DNA from: Aquimarina atlantica
GTDB taxonomy: Bacteria; Bacteroidota; Bacteroidia; Flavobacteriales; Flavobacteriaceae
NCBI RefSeq assembly: GCF_000626715.1
Contig: NZ_AQRA01000001.1
Coordinates: forward strand, 62,001-126,000
DNA length: 64,000 nucleotides
Reading direction: 5' to 3'
Shown: positions 25,004 through 34,013 of the stretch, piece after piece
How positions within the stretch are numbered: position 1 is the stretch's first letter
How the letters are laid out: every line of letters starts with the position of its first letter
Notes under the pieces: generated by a model
What the model was told of the DNA's origin: nothing
Database searches by the model: none
Seen by the model: only the letters and a program-made list of their open reading frames with translations
Position numbers and translations under genes: made by a program

Positions 25004-27004
25004 TTACATAAAACCTTCTAAGAATTCGTCATCTACCAAATTAGGTAATGTTACTTTAAGTTGCGGAGTTCTTTCCATTTCGCGTTTTATAGCAAACAGC
25101 GCTTCTTCATTTCGAGCCCAACTTCTTCTTGAGATTCCATTATTTACATCATAAAATAACATGCGTTCCAGCTTTTCTGAAGCTTCTGCAGTTCCATCAA
25201 GTAACATCCCGAATCCGCCATTGATTACTTCTCCCCATCCAACACCACCACCATTGTGGATAGATACCCAGGTAGCTCCTCTAAAACTATCTCCGATCAC
25301 ATTATGAATTGCCATATCTGCAGTAAATTTACTACCGTCATAAATATTACTGGTTTCGCGATAAGGAGAATCGGTACCGCTCACATCGTGGTGATCTCTC
25401 CCCAGCACAACCGGAGCCGAGATTTTTCCACTTTGTATTGCTTTGTTAAACGCTTCAGCAATTTTGATTCTTCCTTCGGCATCGGCATATAAAATACGAG
25501 CTTGAGAACCAACCACAAGTTTGTTTTGCTTGGCTTCTCTGATCCAGGTAATATTGTCCTGCATCTGCTGTTGAATTTCTTTTGGTGAAACTTTTTTGAT
25601 CGCTTCCATCACTTCCAGGGCGATTTGATCTGTAGTATCCAGATCTTCTGGTTTCCCAGAGGTGCATACCCATCTAAACGGTCCAAACCCATAATCAAAA
25701 CACATAGGCCCTAAAATATCCTGTACATAAGAAGGGTATTTAAAATCAATACCGTTTTTGGCCATGATATCTGCTCCTGCACGAGAAGCTTCGAGTAAGA
25801 ATGCGTTTCCGTAATCAAAGAAATACGTACCTCTTGCGGTATGTTTATTAATGGCATTGGCATGCCTGCGAAGCGATTCCTGAACTTTGTTTTTAAATGC
25901 TTCAGGATCGTTACTGATTAGGGTATTGGCTTCTTCATAACTTAGTCCTACAGGATAATATCCTCCCGACCATGGGTTATGCAATGATGTTTGATCAGAC
26001 CCTAATTGAATGTAGATATTTTCATCATAGAAACGTTCCCAGATATCTACAACATTACCTTGATATGCAATAGAAACGGTTTCTTTCTGTTCCATTGCTT
26101 TTTGAACCCTGGTTACCAAATCATTTAGATCATCAATGATTTCATCTACCCAACCTTGCTCGTGGCGTTTTTGAGCGGCTTTTGGGTTTACTTCTGCACA
26201 GATGGTAATACATCCTGCAATATTTCCGGCTTTTGGCTGTGCACCACTCATTCCTCCTAATCCAGAAGTTAAAAAGATTTTACCGGCAGGTGTTTCTTCG
26301 GGTTTTAATGTTTTTCTAAAAGCATTCATTACAGTAATGGTTGTACCGTGCACAATACCCTGAGGACCAATATACATATAGCTTCCTGCAGTCATTTGCC
26401 CATATTGCGTTACTCCCAGGGCATTGTATTTTTCCCAATCATCAGGTTTTGAATAATTAGGAATCATCATTCCGTTGGTTACAACCACTCTTGGTGCATC
26501 TTTTGAAGAAGGGAATAATCCCATAGGATGCCCCGAGTACATATGTAACGTTTGTGTTTCGGTCATGGTAGCCAGGTACTGCATGGTTAGTAGATACTGT
26601 GCCCAATTTTGAAATACAGCTCCATTACCTCCATAGGTTATTAATTCATAAGGATGCTGTGCGACAGCGTGATCCAGGTTATTCTGAATCATAAGCATGA
26701 TCCCCGCTGCTTGCTTTGTTGTTGCAGGATATTCATCTATAGGACGAGCATACATCGCATATTCTGGCATAAAACGATACATATAGATACGACCAAATGT
26801 ATTTAGTTCGTCTAAAAACTCACTGGCAAGTTCTTTATGCCAGTCTTTTGGGAAATATCGTAAAGCGTTTTTAAGCGCGAGTTTTTTTTCTTCGTTAGAA
26901 AGGATTTGTTTTCTTTTGGGAGCACGGCTAATTGTAGAATCCAAAGATCTCTTTGGAGGCATTATTTTAGGAATCCCTTGAAGTATTTGTTCTTTGAAAT
27001 TCAT
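25004..27004 (-). CDS. hutU: urocanate hydratase (long form)
   Basis: A 666-residue urocanase converting urocanate to imidazolonepropionate, with tightly bound NAD+. Key blocks are GLGGMSGAQPKAGNIAG (NAD binding), the cysteine region ILGPMCFDYGFGPFRWVC, LGRDHHDVSGTDSPYRET and HNGGGVGWGE. It belongs to the longer class (about 660-680 residues, as in vertebrate UROC1) rather than the 555-residue proteobacterial class. It is followed closely by hutD and separated from hutI by 150 bp. Confidence 0.93.
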   Translation of the reverse strand: MNFKEQILQGIPKIMPPKRSLDSTISRAPKRKQILSNEEKKLALKNALRYFPKDWHKELASEFLDELNTFGRIYMYRFMPEYAMYARPIDEYPATTKQAAGIMLMIQNNLDHAVAQHPYELITYGGNGAVFQNWAQYLLTMQYLATMTETQTLHMYSGHPMGLFPSSKDAPRVVVTNGMMIPNYSKPDDWEKYNALGVTQYGQMTAGSYMYIGPQGIVHGTTITVMNAFRKTLKPEETPAGKIFLTSGLGGMSGAQPKAGNIAGCITICAEVNPKAAQKRHEQGWVDEIIDDLNDLVTRVQKAMEQKETVSIAYQGNVVDIWERFYDENIYIQLGSDQTSLHNPWSGGYYPVGLSYEEANTLISNDPEAFKNKVQESLRRHANAINKHTARGTYFFDYGNAFLLEASRAGADIMAKNGIDFKYPSYVQDILGPMCFDYGFGPFRWVCTSGKPEDLDTTDQIALEVMEAIKKVSPKEIQQQMQDNITWIREAKQNKLVVGSQARILYADAEGRIKIAEAFNKAIQSGKISAPVVLGRDHHDVSGTDSPYRETSNIYDGSKFTADMAIHNVIGDSFRGATWVSIHNGGGVGWGEVINGGFGMLLDGTAEASEKLERMLFYDVNNGISRRSWARNEEALFAIKREMERTPQLKVTLPNLVDDEFLEGFM

Positions 27005-27154
27005 ATGTATCGGGTATAGGGTTTTAGGTTAAAGGAGTGAGTTTTTTGGTGTTCATCATTTAATATTAAACATTCTCACTTCCGTTACTCTTTGTCGTTT
27101 TACATTTTACGGTTTTAGATTGTAATTTTTTCAATATTCAATATTCCGTATTCG
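27005..27154 (-). other. hutI-hutU spacer with short AT repeats
   Basis: 150 bp with no gene. It contains quasi-tandem copies of TATTCAATATTC, TATTCCG and TATTCGTTATTC just after the hutI stop (about 27129-27175). No clear terminator stem is present, so read-through from hutI to hutU is likely. Confidence 0.4.
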
Positions 27155-28405
27155 TTATTCAATATTCATTATTAAATTTCCTCGTTTCCATACCTGCGAA
27201 GGGAGGAGTTTTCCCTGGTGATAAAAGATTTCATGTACATGCGCTGTTTCAAACAGGTTAAAATCTGCAAGCATTCCAGAATCTAATCTTCCTCTGTCAT
27301 CAAGATTAAGTGCCGCCGCCGCTCTACATGTAATTCCGGCAAGAACTTCGGCATTACTTAGTTTTTGAAATGTTCCTAGTATAGATGCCTGGGTTAGCAA
27401 ATCACCCATTGGCGCCGAACCAGGATTCCAGTCACTGGCAATAGCTAATGCTCCTCCGGCATCCAGAATTTTTCGGGCAGGAGTAAAATCACATCCTAAT
27501 CCTATTGAAGCACCAGGTAATGCCACCGAAATCACATTACTTTGAGCTAGCATTTGTATTTCATTCTCGGTACTGGCTTCTAGATGATCAGCACTAATAG
27601 CTCCTACTTTTACAGCTACTTCGCTACCTCCCGTGTTAAACTGATCTGCATGCACCGTAATATCGAATCCCATCTGTTTTGCTTTTTCAAAATATGGGTA
27701 GATATCAGAGGGGAGAAATGCTCCTTGCTCAACAAAAGCATCAATTCGGTTGGTAAGCTGTTCTTCTTTTAATATAGGAAAAAGGGTAGTGCTCATCTCT
27801 TCGAGATATGCTTTGTGATCTCCATCAAAATCCTTAGGCAATATATGCCCGGCTAGACAGGTAGAGACTAAATCTGCTGCTGTACTACTATTTGCAGTTT
27901 TTATGGAACGTAGCATTTTAAGTTCTTCTGTAACCGAAAGCCCGTAGCCACTTTTTACTTCTGCAGTTGTGATTCCTCTTTTTAATAAGGTATTTGCTCG
28001 TTTTATAACGCCATCTGCAAGTAGCTGTTGTTCTGCTTTTCTGGTTTGGGTAACGGTATCCCAGATACCTCCACCAGCTTCGGCTATTTCTAAATAGGAT
28101 CTTCCTGCGTTTCGCATGGCATAATCATTAGCCCTGGATCCAGAAAAACAGATATGTGTATGGGCATCTATAAATCCGGGAGTGCATACATAATCCGTAT
28201 GTAATTCTATGATTTCTGCATGTAGGGCATTGGCTTTTTCTTTCAAATCAGAGAAAACGCCAATGGTGTGAATGTTTTCACCTTCAATAAGAATACCAGC
28301 ATTCTCAATAATTTCGAGATCCTGATCTTTTATCGCGCCTTTAATACCAATTTTCTGTAACGGGATAAGTTGCGTGATTGGACCTATTAATGTATATGTT
28401 GTCAT
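27155..28405 (-). CDS. hutI: imidazolonepropionase
   Basis: A 416-residue metal-dependent amidohydrolase opening the imidazolone ring to give formimidoyl-glutamate. Motifs: PGFIDAHTHICFSGSRANDY with the metal histidines and substrate-binding arginine, EVKSGYGL with the substrate tyrosine, TVHADQF, SADHLEA and IASDWNPGSAP carrying the catalytic aspartate. Length is typical. It starts 52 nt after hutH. Confidence 0.94.
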   Translation of the reverse strand: MTTYTLIGPITQLIPLQKIGIKGAIKDQDLEIIENAGILIEGENIHTIGVFSDLKEKANALHAEIIELHTDYVCTPGFIDAHTHICFSGSRANDYAMRNAGRSYLEIAEAGGGIWDTVTQTRKAEQQLLADGVIKRANTLLKRGITTAEVKSGYGLSVTEELKMLRSIKTANSSTAADLVSTCLAGHILPKDFDGDHKAYLEEMSTTLFPILKEEQLTNRIDAFVEQGAFLPSDIYPYFEKAKQMGFDITVHADQFNTGGSEVAVKVGAISADHLEASTENEIQMLAQSNVISVALPGASIGLGCDFTPARKILDAGGALAIASDWNPGSAPMGDLLTQASILGTFQKLSNAEVLAGITCRAAAALNLDDRGRLDSGMLADFNLFETAHVHEIFYHQGKLLPSQVWKRGNLIMNIE

Positions 28406-28457
28406 ATTATATTTTTTTCCTTTATATCAAGCTAAGGGAACTATTTATTTTTTTGAA

Positions 28458-30038
28458 CTAGTACGTTTCAAATTCACCAGAAAACTTTGTGTCTAGCGAT
28501 ACGTTTTCTTTTATGGATACTTGATTAGCAGTAGCAATTATAGTTTTGTTTTGGATGATTTTAATTCCTTTCTCAATATCATCTGCAAATACCCTATCTT
28601 TATCTGCAAAAGATACAGCTTCTCGTACTTTTTTATGAATTTCATCTAGAATAGCTCCTGATTTTAAAGGTTTTCTGTACTCAAATGCCTGGGCGGCAGT
28701 TAATAACTCTATGGCCAATATTTTCTCTAGATTTTCGATTACTCTTAGTGCTTTTCTGCCACCGATAGATCCCATACTTACATGATCTTCCTGGCCAAGA
28801 GAAGTAGGAATACTATCTGCACTAGATGGAAAACATAACCCTTTGTTTTCACTTGCTAATGCAGCTGTAGTATATTGTAAAATCATGTATCCGGAATTGA
28901 TACCTGTATCTTGCATTAACAATTTAGGAACACCAGGAGAATTACCTTCTAATGCCAGGTAAATTCTTCTATCCGAAATATTGCCCAGTTCTGAAGCTGC
29001 CAAACATGCATAATCAATTGCCATAGCCAGCGGTTGCCCATGAAAACTACCCCCGCTAATAGTTAGCTCTTCGTTAATTATTATTGGATTGTCGGTTACC
29101 GAGTTTAATTCTACTTCGAGAAGCTCTTTTAAATGTAGCCATGCATTTCTTGATGAACCATGCACTTGCGGCATACAACGTAAAGAATAAGGATCTTGAA
29201 CCCGATCACAATCGATATGATCTTCCATAATTTCAGAACCTTTTAATAGAGATTTTATTCTTGAAGCGACATGGATATTTCCTTTATAAGGACGTAATTG
29301 GTGTAGTTCTTTAAAAAATGGTTTTACAGAGCCTTGTAGTCCCTCGATCATCATTGCTCCTATAATATCTGCTTGTGTCAAACAGCTATGTAATTTTGCA
29401 ACTACCTGTACTGCATGTGCTGCAATAAATTGAGTTCCGTTAATTAAGGCTAATCCTTCCTTTGGACCAAGATCAATAGGTTTTAAGCCTGTGGTGTCAA
29501 ACAATTCTTGTGTGGTGATGACTTTATTTTGATATTCGACTTTTCCTAACCCCAATAAAGGTAAAAACAGATGAGAGAGAGGAGCCAAATCTCCTGATGC
29601 ACCAACTGATCCCTGGCTGGGAACAATAGGTATGGCATCATTATTAATATGCCACAGAATCCTGTCTAATGTCTTTTCTGCAATACCAGAATATCCTTTT
29701 GCCAAAGATTGAATCTTGAGAATTAGCATAAGCTTAGCAATCTCGGTATCTATGGGTTCGCCAACACCTACACTATGACTTTGCAGGATATTGCTTTGTA
29801 GTATATTGGTTTCTTCTTTAGATATTTTTGTAGTACAAAGTGGTCCAAAACCTGTATTAATGCCATATACAGGTGCTCCTTTTTCTACAATATTTTCTAC
29901 TACCTGTTGACTTTTTTTTACGCTATCGCGAGAAGTTTCAGATATAATTCCGGTAATTTCTCCACGAGCAATTTGTATTGCTATACCTGCGGTTAGGTAG
30001 TCTTCTCCAAATGAAAAGTGGTTTGTTATGGTTGACAT
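28458..30038 (-). CDS. hutH: histidine ammonia-lyase
   Basis: A 526-residue lyase that deaminates L-histidine to urocanate. The self-cyclised MIO cofactor comes from Ala-Ser-Gly at 147-149 in QGSVGASGDLAPL. The catalytic tyrosine lies in VYGINTGFG (57-65), and the C-terminal half has the usual SSADSIPTSLGQEDHVSMG block. It is slightly longer than the 500-510 residue norm. As first gene of the operon it is divergent from the LysR gene, with an 80 bp promoter region. Confidence 0.95.
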   Translation of the reverse strand: MSTITNHFSFGEDYLTAGIAIQIARGEITGIISETSRDSVKKSQQVVENIVEKGAPVYGINTGFGPLCTTKISKEETNILQSNILQSHSVGVGEPIDTEIAKLMLILKIQSLAKGYSGIAEKTLDRILWHINNDAIPIVPSQGSVGASGDLAPLSHLFLPLLGLGKVEYQNKVITTQELFDTTGLKPIDLGPKEGLALINGTQFIAAHAVQVVAKLHSCLTQADIIGAMMIEGLQGSVKPFFKELHQLRPYKGNIHVASRIKSLLKGSEIMEDHIDCDRVQDPYSLRCMPQVHGSSRNAWLHLKELLEVELNSVTDNPIIINEELTISGGSFHGQPLAMAIDYACLAASELGNISDRRIYLALEGNSPGVPKLLMQDTGINSGYMILQYTTAALASENKGLCFPSSADSIPTSLGQEDHVSMGSIGGRKALRVIENLEKILAIELLTAAQAFEYRKPLKSGAILDEIHKKVREAVSFADKDRVFADDIEKGIKIIQNKTIIATANQVSIKENVSLDTKFSGEFETY

Positions 30039-30042
30039 ATGC

Positions 30043-30094
30043 GTATTTCTATTTTTTTACTAAAATAATATCTATTTTTGATAATTAGAAATAC
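30043..30094. promoter_or_regulatory. putative LysR operator between hutH and its regulator
   Basis: The 80 bp intergenic region holds an exact 9 bp inverted repeat, GTATTTCTA (30043-30051) and TAGAAATAC (30086-30094), 34 bp apart. Spaced inverted half-sites in a divergent LysR promoter fit the usual regulator-binding arrangement. Binding is inferred from position and symmetry only. Confidence 0.45.
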
Positions 30095-30118
30095 TAATTT
30101 GATCATTAATTAATAACT

Positions 30119-30997
30119 ATGAGTTATCAAATAGAACTTCGACACTTTACTTATTTTATGGCAGTAGCCGAGGAGTTACATTTCAGAAAAGCAGCAGATC
30201 GATTGTTTATTTCTCAACCGGGATTAAGTAGACAAATCAAGCAAATGGAAGAAATAATAGGTGTTGTTCTTTTTGTGAGAAATAAAAGAAAGGTAACACT
30301 AACGGCTGCGGGAGTATATCTTAAGAAGGAATTAGATTATATTTTTAACCATATTGATTTTACGATACGACAAACCCGATTGATTGATCAGGGAAGTAAT
30401 GGGGAGATTAGAATTGGCTTTTTGGGATCAGCTATGCAAACAGTTATTCCAGAACTATTGGTTATGGTAAATAAAGAGCTCCCCAATATACAATTTAGTT
30501 TAGAGGAGATGTCTAATCATCTACAGGTAGAAGCTGTAGAAAAAGATCAGTTAGATCTTGGTTTTGTACGATTAGCACGTGTACCCGAAGGTATTCAAAA
30601 GAAAACAGTTCATACAGACTCGTTTTCTTTGGTAGTACCGTTAGAACATCGACTTACATCAAAAACTTTTAAAAGTATTGCACAAGTATCTGAAGAGCAT
30701 TTCATTTTGTTTTCATCAGATTATAGTTCTTTATATTATGATAAAATCATGAGTATTTGCGAGGATAAAGGATTTACCCCCAAGGTAACACATAAGTCGG
30801 TGCATGCACAGACTATATTTAAATTGGTAGAGAGTGGGTTAGGAGTTGCTATTGTTCCTACCTCGTTACAACAGGGTTTTGATCTGGGCGTAAAATTTTT
30901 AGAGATTCCTAAAATACCTCAGAAAGCAATACTTTCTGTGATATGGAAAAAAGACAATCGTAATCCTGCGCTACAGCAAATTTTGAAATTCTTATAA
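30119..30997 (+). CDS. LysR-family regulator, probable hut regulator
   Basis: A 292-residue LysR-type regulator. The N-terminal winged HTH is typical (LRHFTYFMAVAEELHFRKAA, then LFISQPGLSRQIKQME) and the C-terminal two-lobed effector domain begins near residue 90 (GEIRIGFLGSAMQTVIPELL). Its divergent position against hutH and the shared promoter suggest it senses histidine or urocanate and controls the operon. The better-known hut repressor HutC is GntR-type, so a LysR here is a different solution; the link is by neighbourhood. Confidence 0.88.
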   Translation: MSYQIELRHFTYFMAVAEELHFRKAADRLFISQPGLSRQIKQMEEIIGVVLFVRNKRKVTLTAAGVYLKKELDYIFNHIDFTIRQTRLIDQGSNGEIRIGFLGSAMQTVIPELLVMVNKELPNIQFSLEEMSNHLQVEAVEKDQLDLGFVRLARVPEGIQKKTVHTDSFSLVVPLEHRLTSKTFKSIAQVSEEHFILFSSDYSSLYYDKIMSICEDKGFTPKVTHKSVHAQTIFKLVESGLGVAIVPTSLQQGFDLGVKFLEIPKIPQKAILSVIWKKDNRNPALQQILKFL

Positions 30998-31089
30998 CGA
31001 TTGATTCGAAATATTTTGCATGATATCATTAAGGTATTCTTGACAAAAAGGAATAATACATGCCTATTTTACTTTATAAATCCTCAAAA

Positions 31090-31131
31090 CCCACTTGTAG
31101 AAGTGGGAGGGGGGTACTTATATAAGTACCC
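31090..31131 (+). repeat. tandem hairpins in G-rich cluster
   Basis: A 7 bp stem, CCCACTT with AAGTGGG around loop GTAG (31090-31107), is followed after four bases by a perfect 20 bp palindrome, GGGTACTTATATAAGTACCC (31112-31131). Both have exact pairing. Confidence 0.6.
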
Positions 31132-31238
31132 TATCTGGTAGTTAATATGGATAGAGGGTACTTAGTGTAGTAGGGGTGTCATGATGCATACCCGGTTTGG
31201 GGTACTTCAAATGTAGACCAGGGGTACTTTAAACAGAG

Positions 31239-31289
31239 GTGGCTCCTGTGTTGAACAGAAGTACGTCCTGTGTTTAACACAGGAGTCAC
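31239..31289 (+). repeat. long stem-loop with repeated CCTGTGTT
   Basis: GTGGCTCCTGTGTT (31239-31252) pairs with AACACAGGAGTCAC (31276-31289), 13 of 14 plus one G-U. The loop holds another CCTGTGTT copy, so alternative pairing is possible, as seen in structured RNAs. Confidence 0.55.
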
Positions 31290-31330
31290 TTGCCTTTGTA
31301 GTAGGGGGAGGGTAGTCCCGAAGTAGGGAG

Positions 31331-31351
31331 GGGGTACTTACGAAGTACCCC
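31331..31351 (+). repeat. GGGGTACTT hairpin
   Basis: A perfect 9 bp stem GGGGTACTT with AAGTACCCC and a 3 nt loop (ACG). It repeats the motif of the 31112 palindrome and closes the G-rich cluster. Confidence 0.6.
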
Positions 31352-31534
31352 ATCGAAGGCTATGATGTGTTAATTTTTTAACAAATAAAAGAGGTTTATA
31401 GTTAGAAAAAGAGGCTATAAACACACATTTTTGTTGTATTTGATTAAGTCACTCAAAAGAAATATGATCTCAATATTTCCTGATATAAAAGATCGGTTAC
31501 TTATTATACCTAATTTTTGAAATACATAATATTA

Positions 31535-31900
31535 TTAATTTGGCATAGAATAGAAGAACTGCTCTTCGGTAATCTTGCCATCATTTACCTTATATACACA
31601 AACTTCTTCTATTTGCATACGACCTTGTTCTTTAAAAGTGCAATCCATTTTCATGGTACAACTAAAATGATTTTCGGCTACTACGGGTTCAGATATTTCT
31701 CCACCGTGATACTCTTCGACAGAAGCATACCAATCCTCACTTTTTTTAATCACAGCATCAATACCAGAAGTTACTTCGTTAGGTGATCCTGGCATTTCTT
31801 TACTTACTATATCCTGAGCGTATAATTCTTTAAGAGCTTGCATATTTTCTCCCTGGCGACAGAGTTCTACTAAACGATTGGCCACTTGTTGTGTATTCAT
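31535..31900 (-). CDS. SnoaL-like / NTF2-fold protein
   Basis: A 121-residue protein of the NTF2-like SnoaL group: N-terminal helix VANRLVELCRQGENMQALKE, then LYAQDIVSKEMPG, a helix with DAVIKKSEDWYASV and a strand-rich end (VCVYKVNDGKITEEQFFY). Such proteins are small cone-shaped folds used as enzymes or binding proteins; the substrate is not predictable. No signal peptide. It stands alone, 93 bp from the photolyase gene. Confidence 0.8.
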   Translation of the reverse strand: MNTQQVANRLVELCRQGENMQALKELYAQDIVSKEMPGSPNEVTSGIDAVIKKSEDWYASVEEYHGGEISEPVVAENHFSCTMKMDCTFKEQGRMQIEEVCVYKVNDGKITEEQFFYSMPN

Positions 31901-31993
31901 GTTTTTAATGTATTGGTTTATGAATGAATTGTGATACGGTAATTTACAAAAAAACGAGATTAGTATTTTTAAAGTAATGTTATAATTTTTGAT

Positions 31994-33301
31994 TTAGCCA
32001 ACAGCTTTCTTATATACTGTAAGACAACGTTCTCGTGCCATTTTATGTTCTACCATAGGTTGTGGATAAGTAAACTCATTATGATCTTTTACCCAGGTAT
32101 GGATATAGGAAAGTTGCTTGTCGAATTTGGTGATTTGTGTAGTAGGGTTAAAGATTCTAAAATAAGGAGCAGCATCAACACCAGAGCCTGCTGCCCATTG
32201 CCAATTACCTACATTAGCAGCCATATCATAGTCTAGTAGTTTTTCTGCAAAATAAGCTTCGCCCCACCGCCAGTCGATCAATAAATGTTTACAAAGAAAA
32301 CTGGCAACTACCATACGTACACGATTATGCATATATCCTGTTTGATTAAGCTCACGCATTCCTGCATCTACCAATGGATATCCTGTTTGGCCATTCATCC
32401 ATTTTTCGAATTCCTGTTGGTTATTTCTCCATTCGATTCGATCATATTTGGGTTTAAAAGAGGAGTCCTTTGTATATGGGTAATGCCATAGGATTTGCAT
32501 AAAAAACTCTCTCCAGATAAGCTCTGACCAAAATACCTGATTATCTTCGGCAATTGCTTTTTTGATAACCGATCGAATTCCTACTGTTCCAAAACGAAGG
32601 TGAGGACCTATTTTTGAAGTACCGTTTTCTTTTGATGGAAAATTTCTGGTGGCCTCATAATTTTGAATAAGATCAGGTGAGATATTATAATCCGGAACTT
32701 TGATAGATGAGGTTACAAACCCCATTTCCTGTAGTGTTATATTAGGAAGATCGGTATTCTTAATTAAATTGTTAAGGTATAACTTTGTAGCATGAATTTT
32801 TAATAGGGTAGGATCAAATACTTCTTTCCACTTATTTTTATAGGGGGTATATACCACATATGGATTGCCATCTTTTTTTACAATTTCGTCTTTTTCAAAT
32901 ATCACCTGATCTTTAAAAGTATGTAATTGAATCGTATGCTTTTGTAAAATATTTTTGATTAGAGTCTCTCTCTCTTTTGCATAGGGTTCGTAATCATGAT
33001 TGGTGTATACCTGTTGTATTTCGTATTGAGAAATTAGCGTTTCGAACACTTTTTGAGGAGTACCGTAATAAAGTGATAAAGAACTTTTGTATTGATGTTG
33101 AAGCGTTAACCTTATTTTTTGAAGTGTTTCAAAAATAAAGGTCACCCGGGCATCATTTTTTGGTAAATGATCCAAAATGTGTGTATCAAAAATAAAAATG
33201 GGTAAAACTGGATACTTTCCTTTTAATGCTTCAAGAAATCCTGTATTGTCATCTAATCTAAGATCTCTTCTAAACCAGAATACAGTGACTTTCTCTTTCA
33301 T
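31994..33301 (-). CDS. phr: deoxyribodipyrimidine photolyase / cryptochrome
   Basis: A 435-residue photolyase/cryptochrome protein that repairs UV-induced cyclobutane dimers using light. The N-terminal antenna-binding Rossmann domain starts FWFRRDLRLDDNTGF. The FAD domain shows WSELIWREFFMQIL, RMVVASFLCKHLLIDWRWGE and the class I CPD signature WQWAAGSGVDAAPYFRIFNP. It is a little shorter than E. coli PhrB (472). The SDR gene follows upstream with only 3 nt between, and the SRPBCC gene comes before that, a photolyase-associated trio seen in other bacteria. Confidence 0.93.
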   Translation of the reverse strand: MKEKVTVFWFRRDLRLDDNTGFLEALKGKYPVLPIFIFDTHILDHLPKNDARVTFIFETLQKIRLTLQHQYKSSLSLYYGTPQKVFETLISQYEIQQVYTNHDYEPYAKERETLIKNILQKHTIQLHTFKDQVIFEKDEIVKKDGNPYVVYTPYKNKWKEVFDPTLLKIHATKLYLNNLIKNTDLPNITLQEMGFVTSSIKVPDYNISPDLIQNYEATRNFPSKENGTSKIGPHLRFGTVGIRSVIKKAIAEDNQVFWSELIWREFFMQILWHYPYTKDSSFKPKYDRIEWRNNQQEFEKWMNGQTGYPLVDAGMRELNQTGYMHNRVRMVVASFLCKHLLIDWRWGEAYFAEKLLDYDMAANVGNWQWAAGSGVDAAPYFRIFNPTTQITKFDKQLSYIHTWVKDHNEFTYPQPMVEHKMARERCLTVYKKAVG

Positions 33302-33304
33302 AAA

Positions 33305-34003
33305 TTAATTTACATTAAGAGTAGACATACCACCATCTACACCTATAACCTGACCTGTAATCCAGCTACTATCATCACTTAGCAAAAAACGGGCAATATT
33401 TGCCACATCTTCTGCTTGCCCTACACGTTTCATAGGATGGCGATTATCCATAAGTTCTTTCTTTTTTTCATTGCTTAATAAACCTTTTGCAAGAGGAGTA
33501 TTGGTTAATGATGGTGCGATAACATTTACTCTAAATTTTGGAGCATATTCTGCGGCTAATGCTTTTGCAAATCCTTCGATTGCACCTTTTGCAGCTGCAA
33601 TACTGGTATGAAACGGCATACCAACTTTTACCGCTACGGTACTAAAAAATACTAAACTTGTTTGTTTAGAATTTTTTAATTTAGGAAGTAGGGTGTGTAT
33701 GATTTTTACCAAAAACATGAAGTTAATTTGCATGTCTTCTTCAAATACTTTTGGAGTTAACATATTGAAAGGCTTGAGATTAATGCTACCCGGGCAATAT
33801 ACAAAGCCATCGATTCTTTCGGGAAGAACAGAAGTATCGATTTCATCCCTCGACGCATCATAAGGAATATGGGTTACTTCTAAATTTCCCAGATTTTCTG
33901 AAGTTCTAGAGGCAATAAATATATTATGCTCATTATATAGTTTTAGAGCAATTTCAAAACCAATTCCGTGACTTCCACCTATAAGAAGAATATTTTTTCT
34001 CAT
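33305..34003 (-). CDS. SDR-fold protein lacking the catalytic tyrosine
   Basis: A 232-residue short-chain dehydrogenase fold: cofactor motif LLIGGSHGIGFEIA (6-19), serine in FFSTVAVKVG (S121), lysine K139 in IAAAKGAIEGFAKAL, and a C-terminal SWITGQVIGVDGG. The residue four before K139, which should be the catalytic Tyr, is Ile135. Enzymatic reduction by the classical Ser-Tyr-Lys mechanism is therefore doubtful. It lies in a tight operon between SRPBCC and photolyase genes, suggesting a role in the light/DNA-damage response rather than general metabolism. Confidence 0.85.
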   Translation of the reverse strand: MRKNILLIGGSHGIGFEIALKLYNEHNIFIASRTSENLGNLEVTHIPYDASRDEIDTSVLPERIDGFVYCPGSINLKPFNMLTPKVFEEDMQINFMFLVKIIHTLLPKLKNSKQTSLVFFSTVAVKVGMPFHTSIAAAKGAIEGFAKALAAEYAPKFRVNVIAPSLTNTPLAKGLLSNEKKKELMDNRHPMKRVGQAEDVANIARFLLSDDSSWITGQVIGVDGGMSTLNVN

Positions 34004-34013
34004 TATTTAAGTT

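Larger units (their letters stand above)
30998..31534. other. 537 bp intergenic region with G-rich hairpin cluster
   Basis: No protein-coding frame looks real. The middle (31090-31351) is far more G-rich on the plus strand than its surroundings and carries five or more copies of GGGTACTT, plus four stem-loops listed as separate features. The outer parts are ordinary AT-rich spacer. Confidence 0.5.

Noticed and set aside
27120..27175. Tandem repeat of functional interest between hutI and hutU
   Set aside because: Short AT-only quasi-repeats of TATTC; low complexity is the simplest explanation.
31517..31786. 89-codon plus-strand frame
   Set aside because: Antisense to the SnoaL-like gene, with no start context or recognisable fold.
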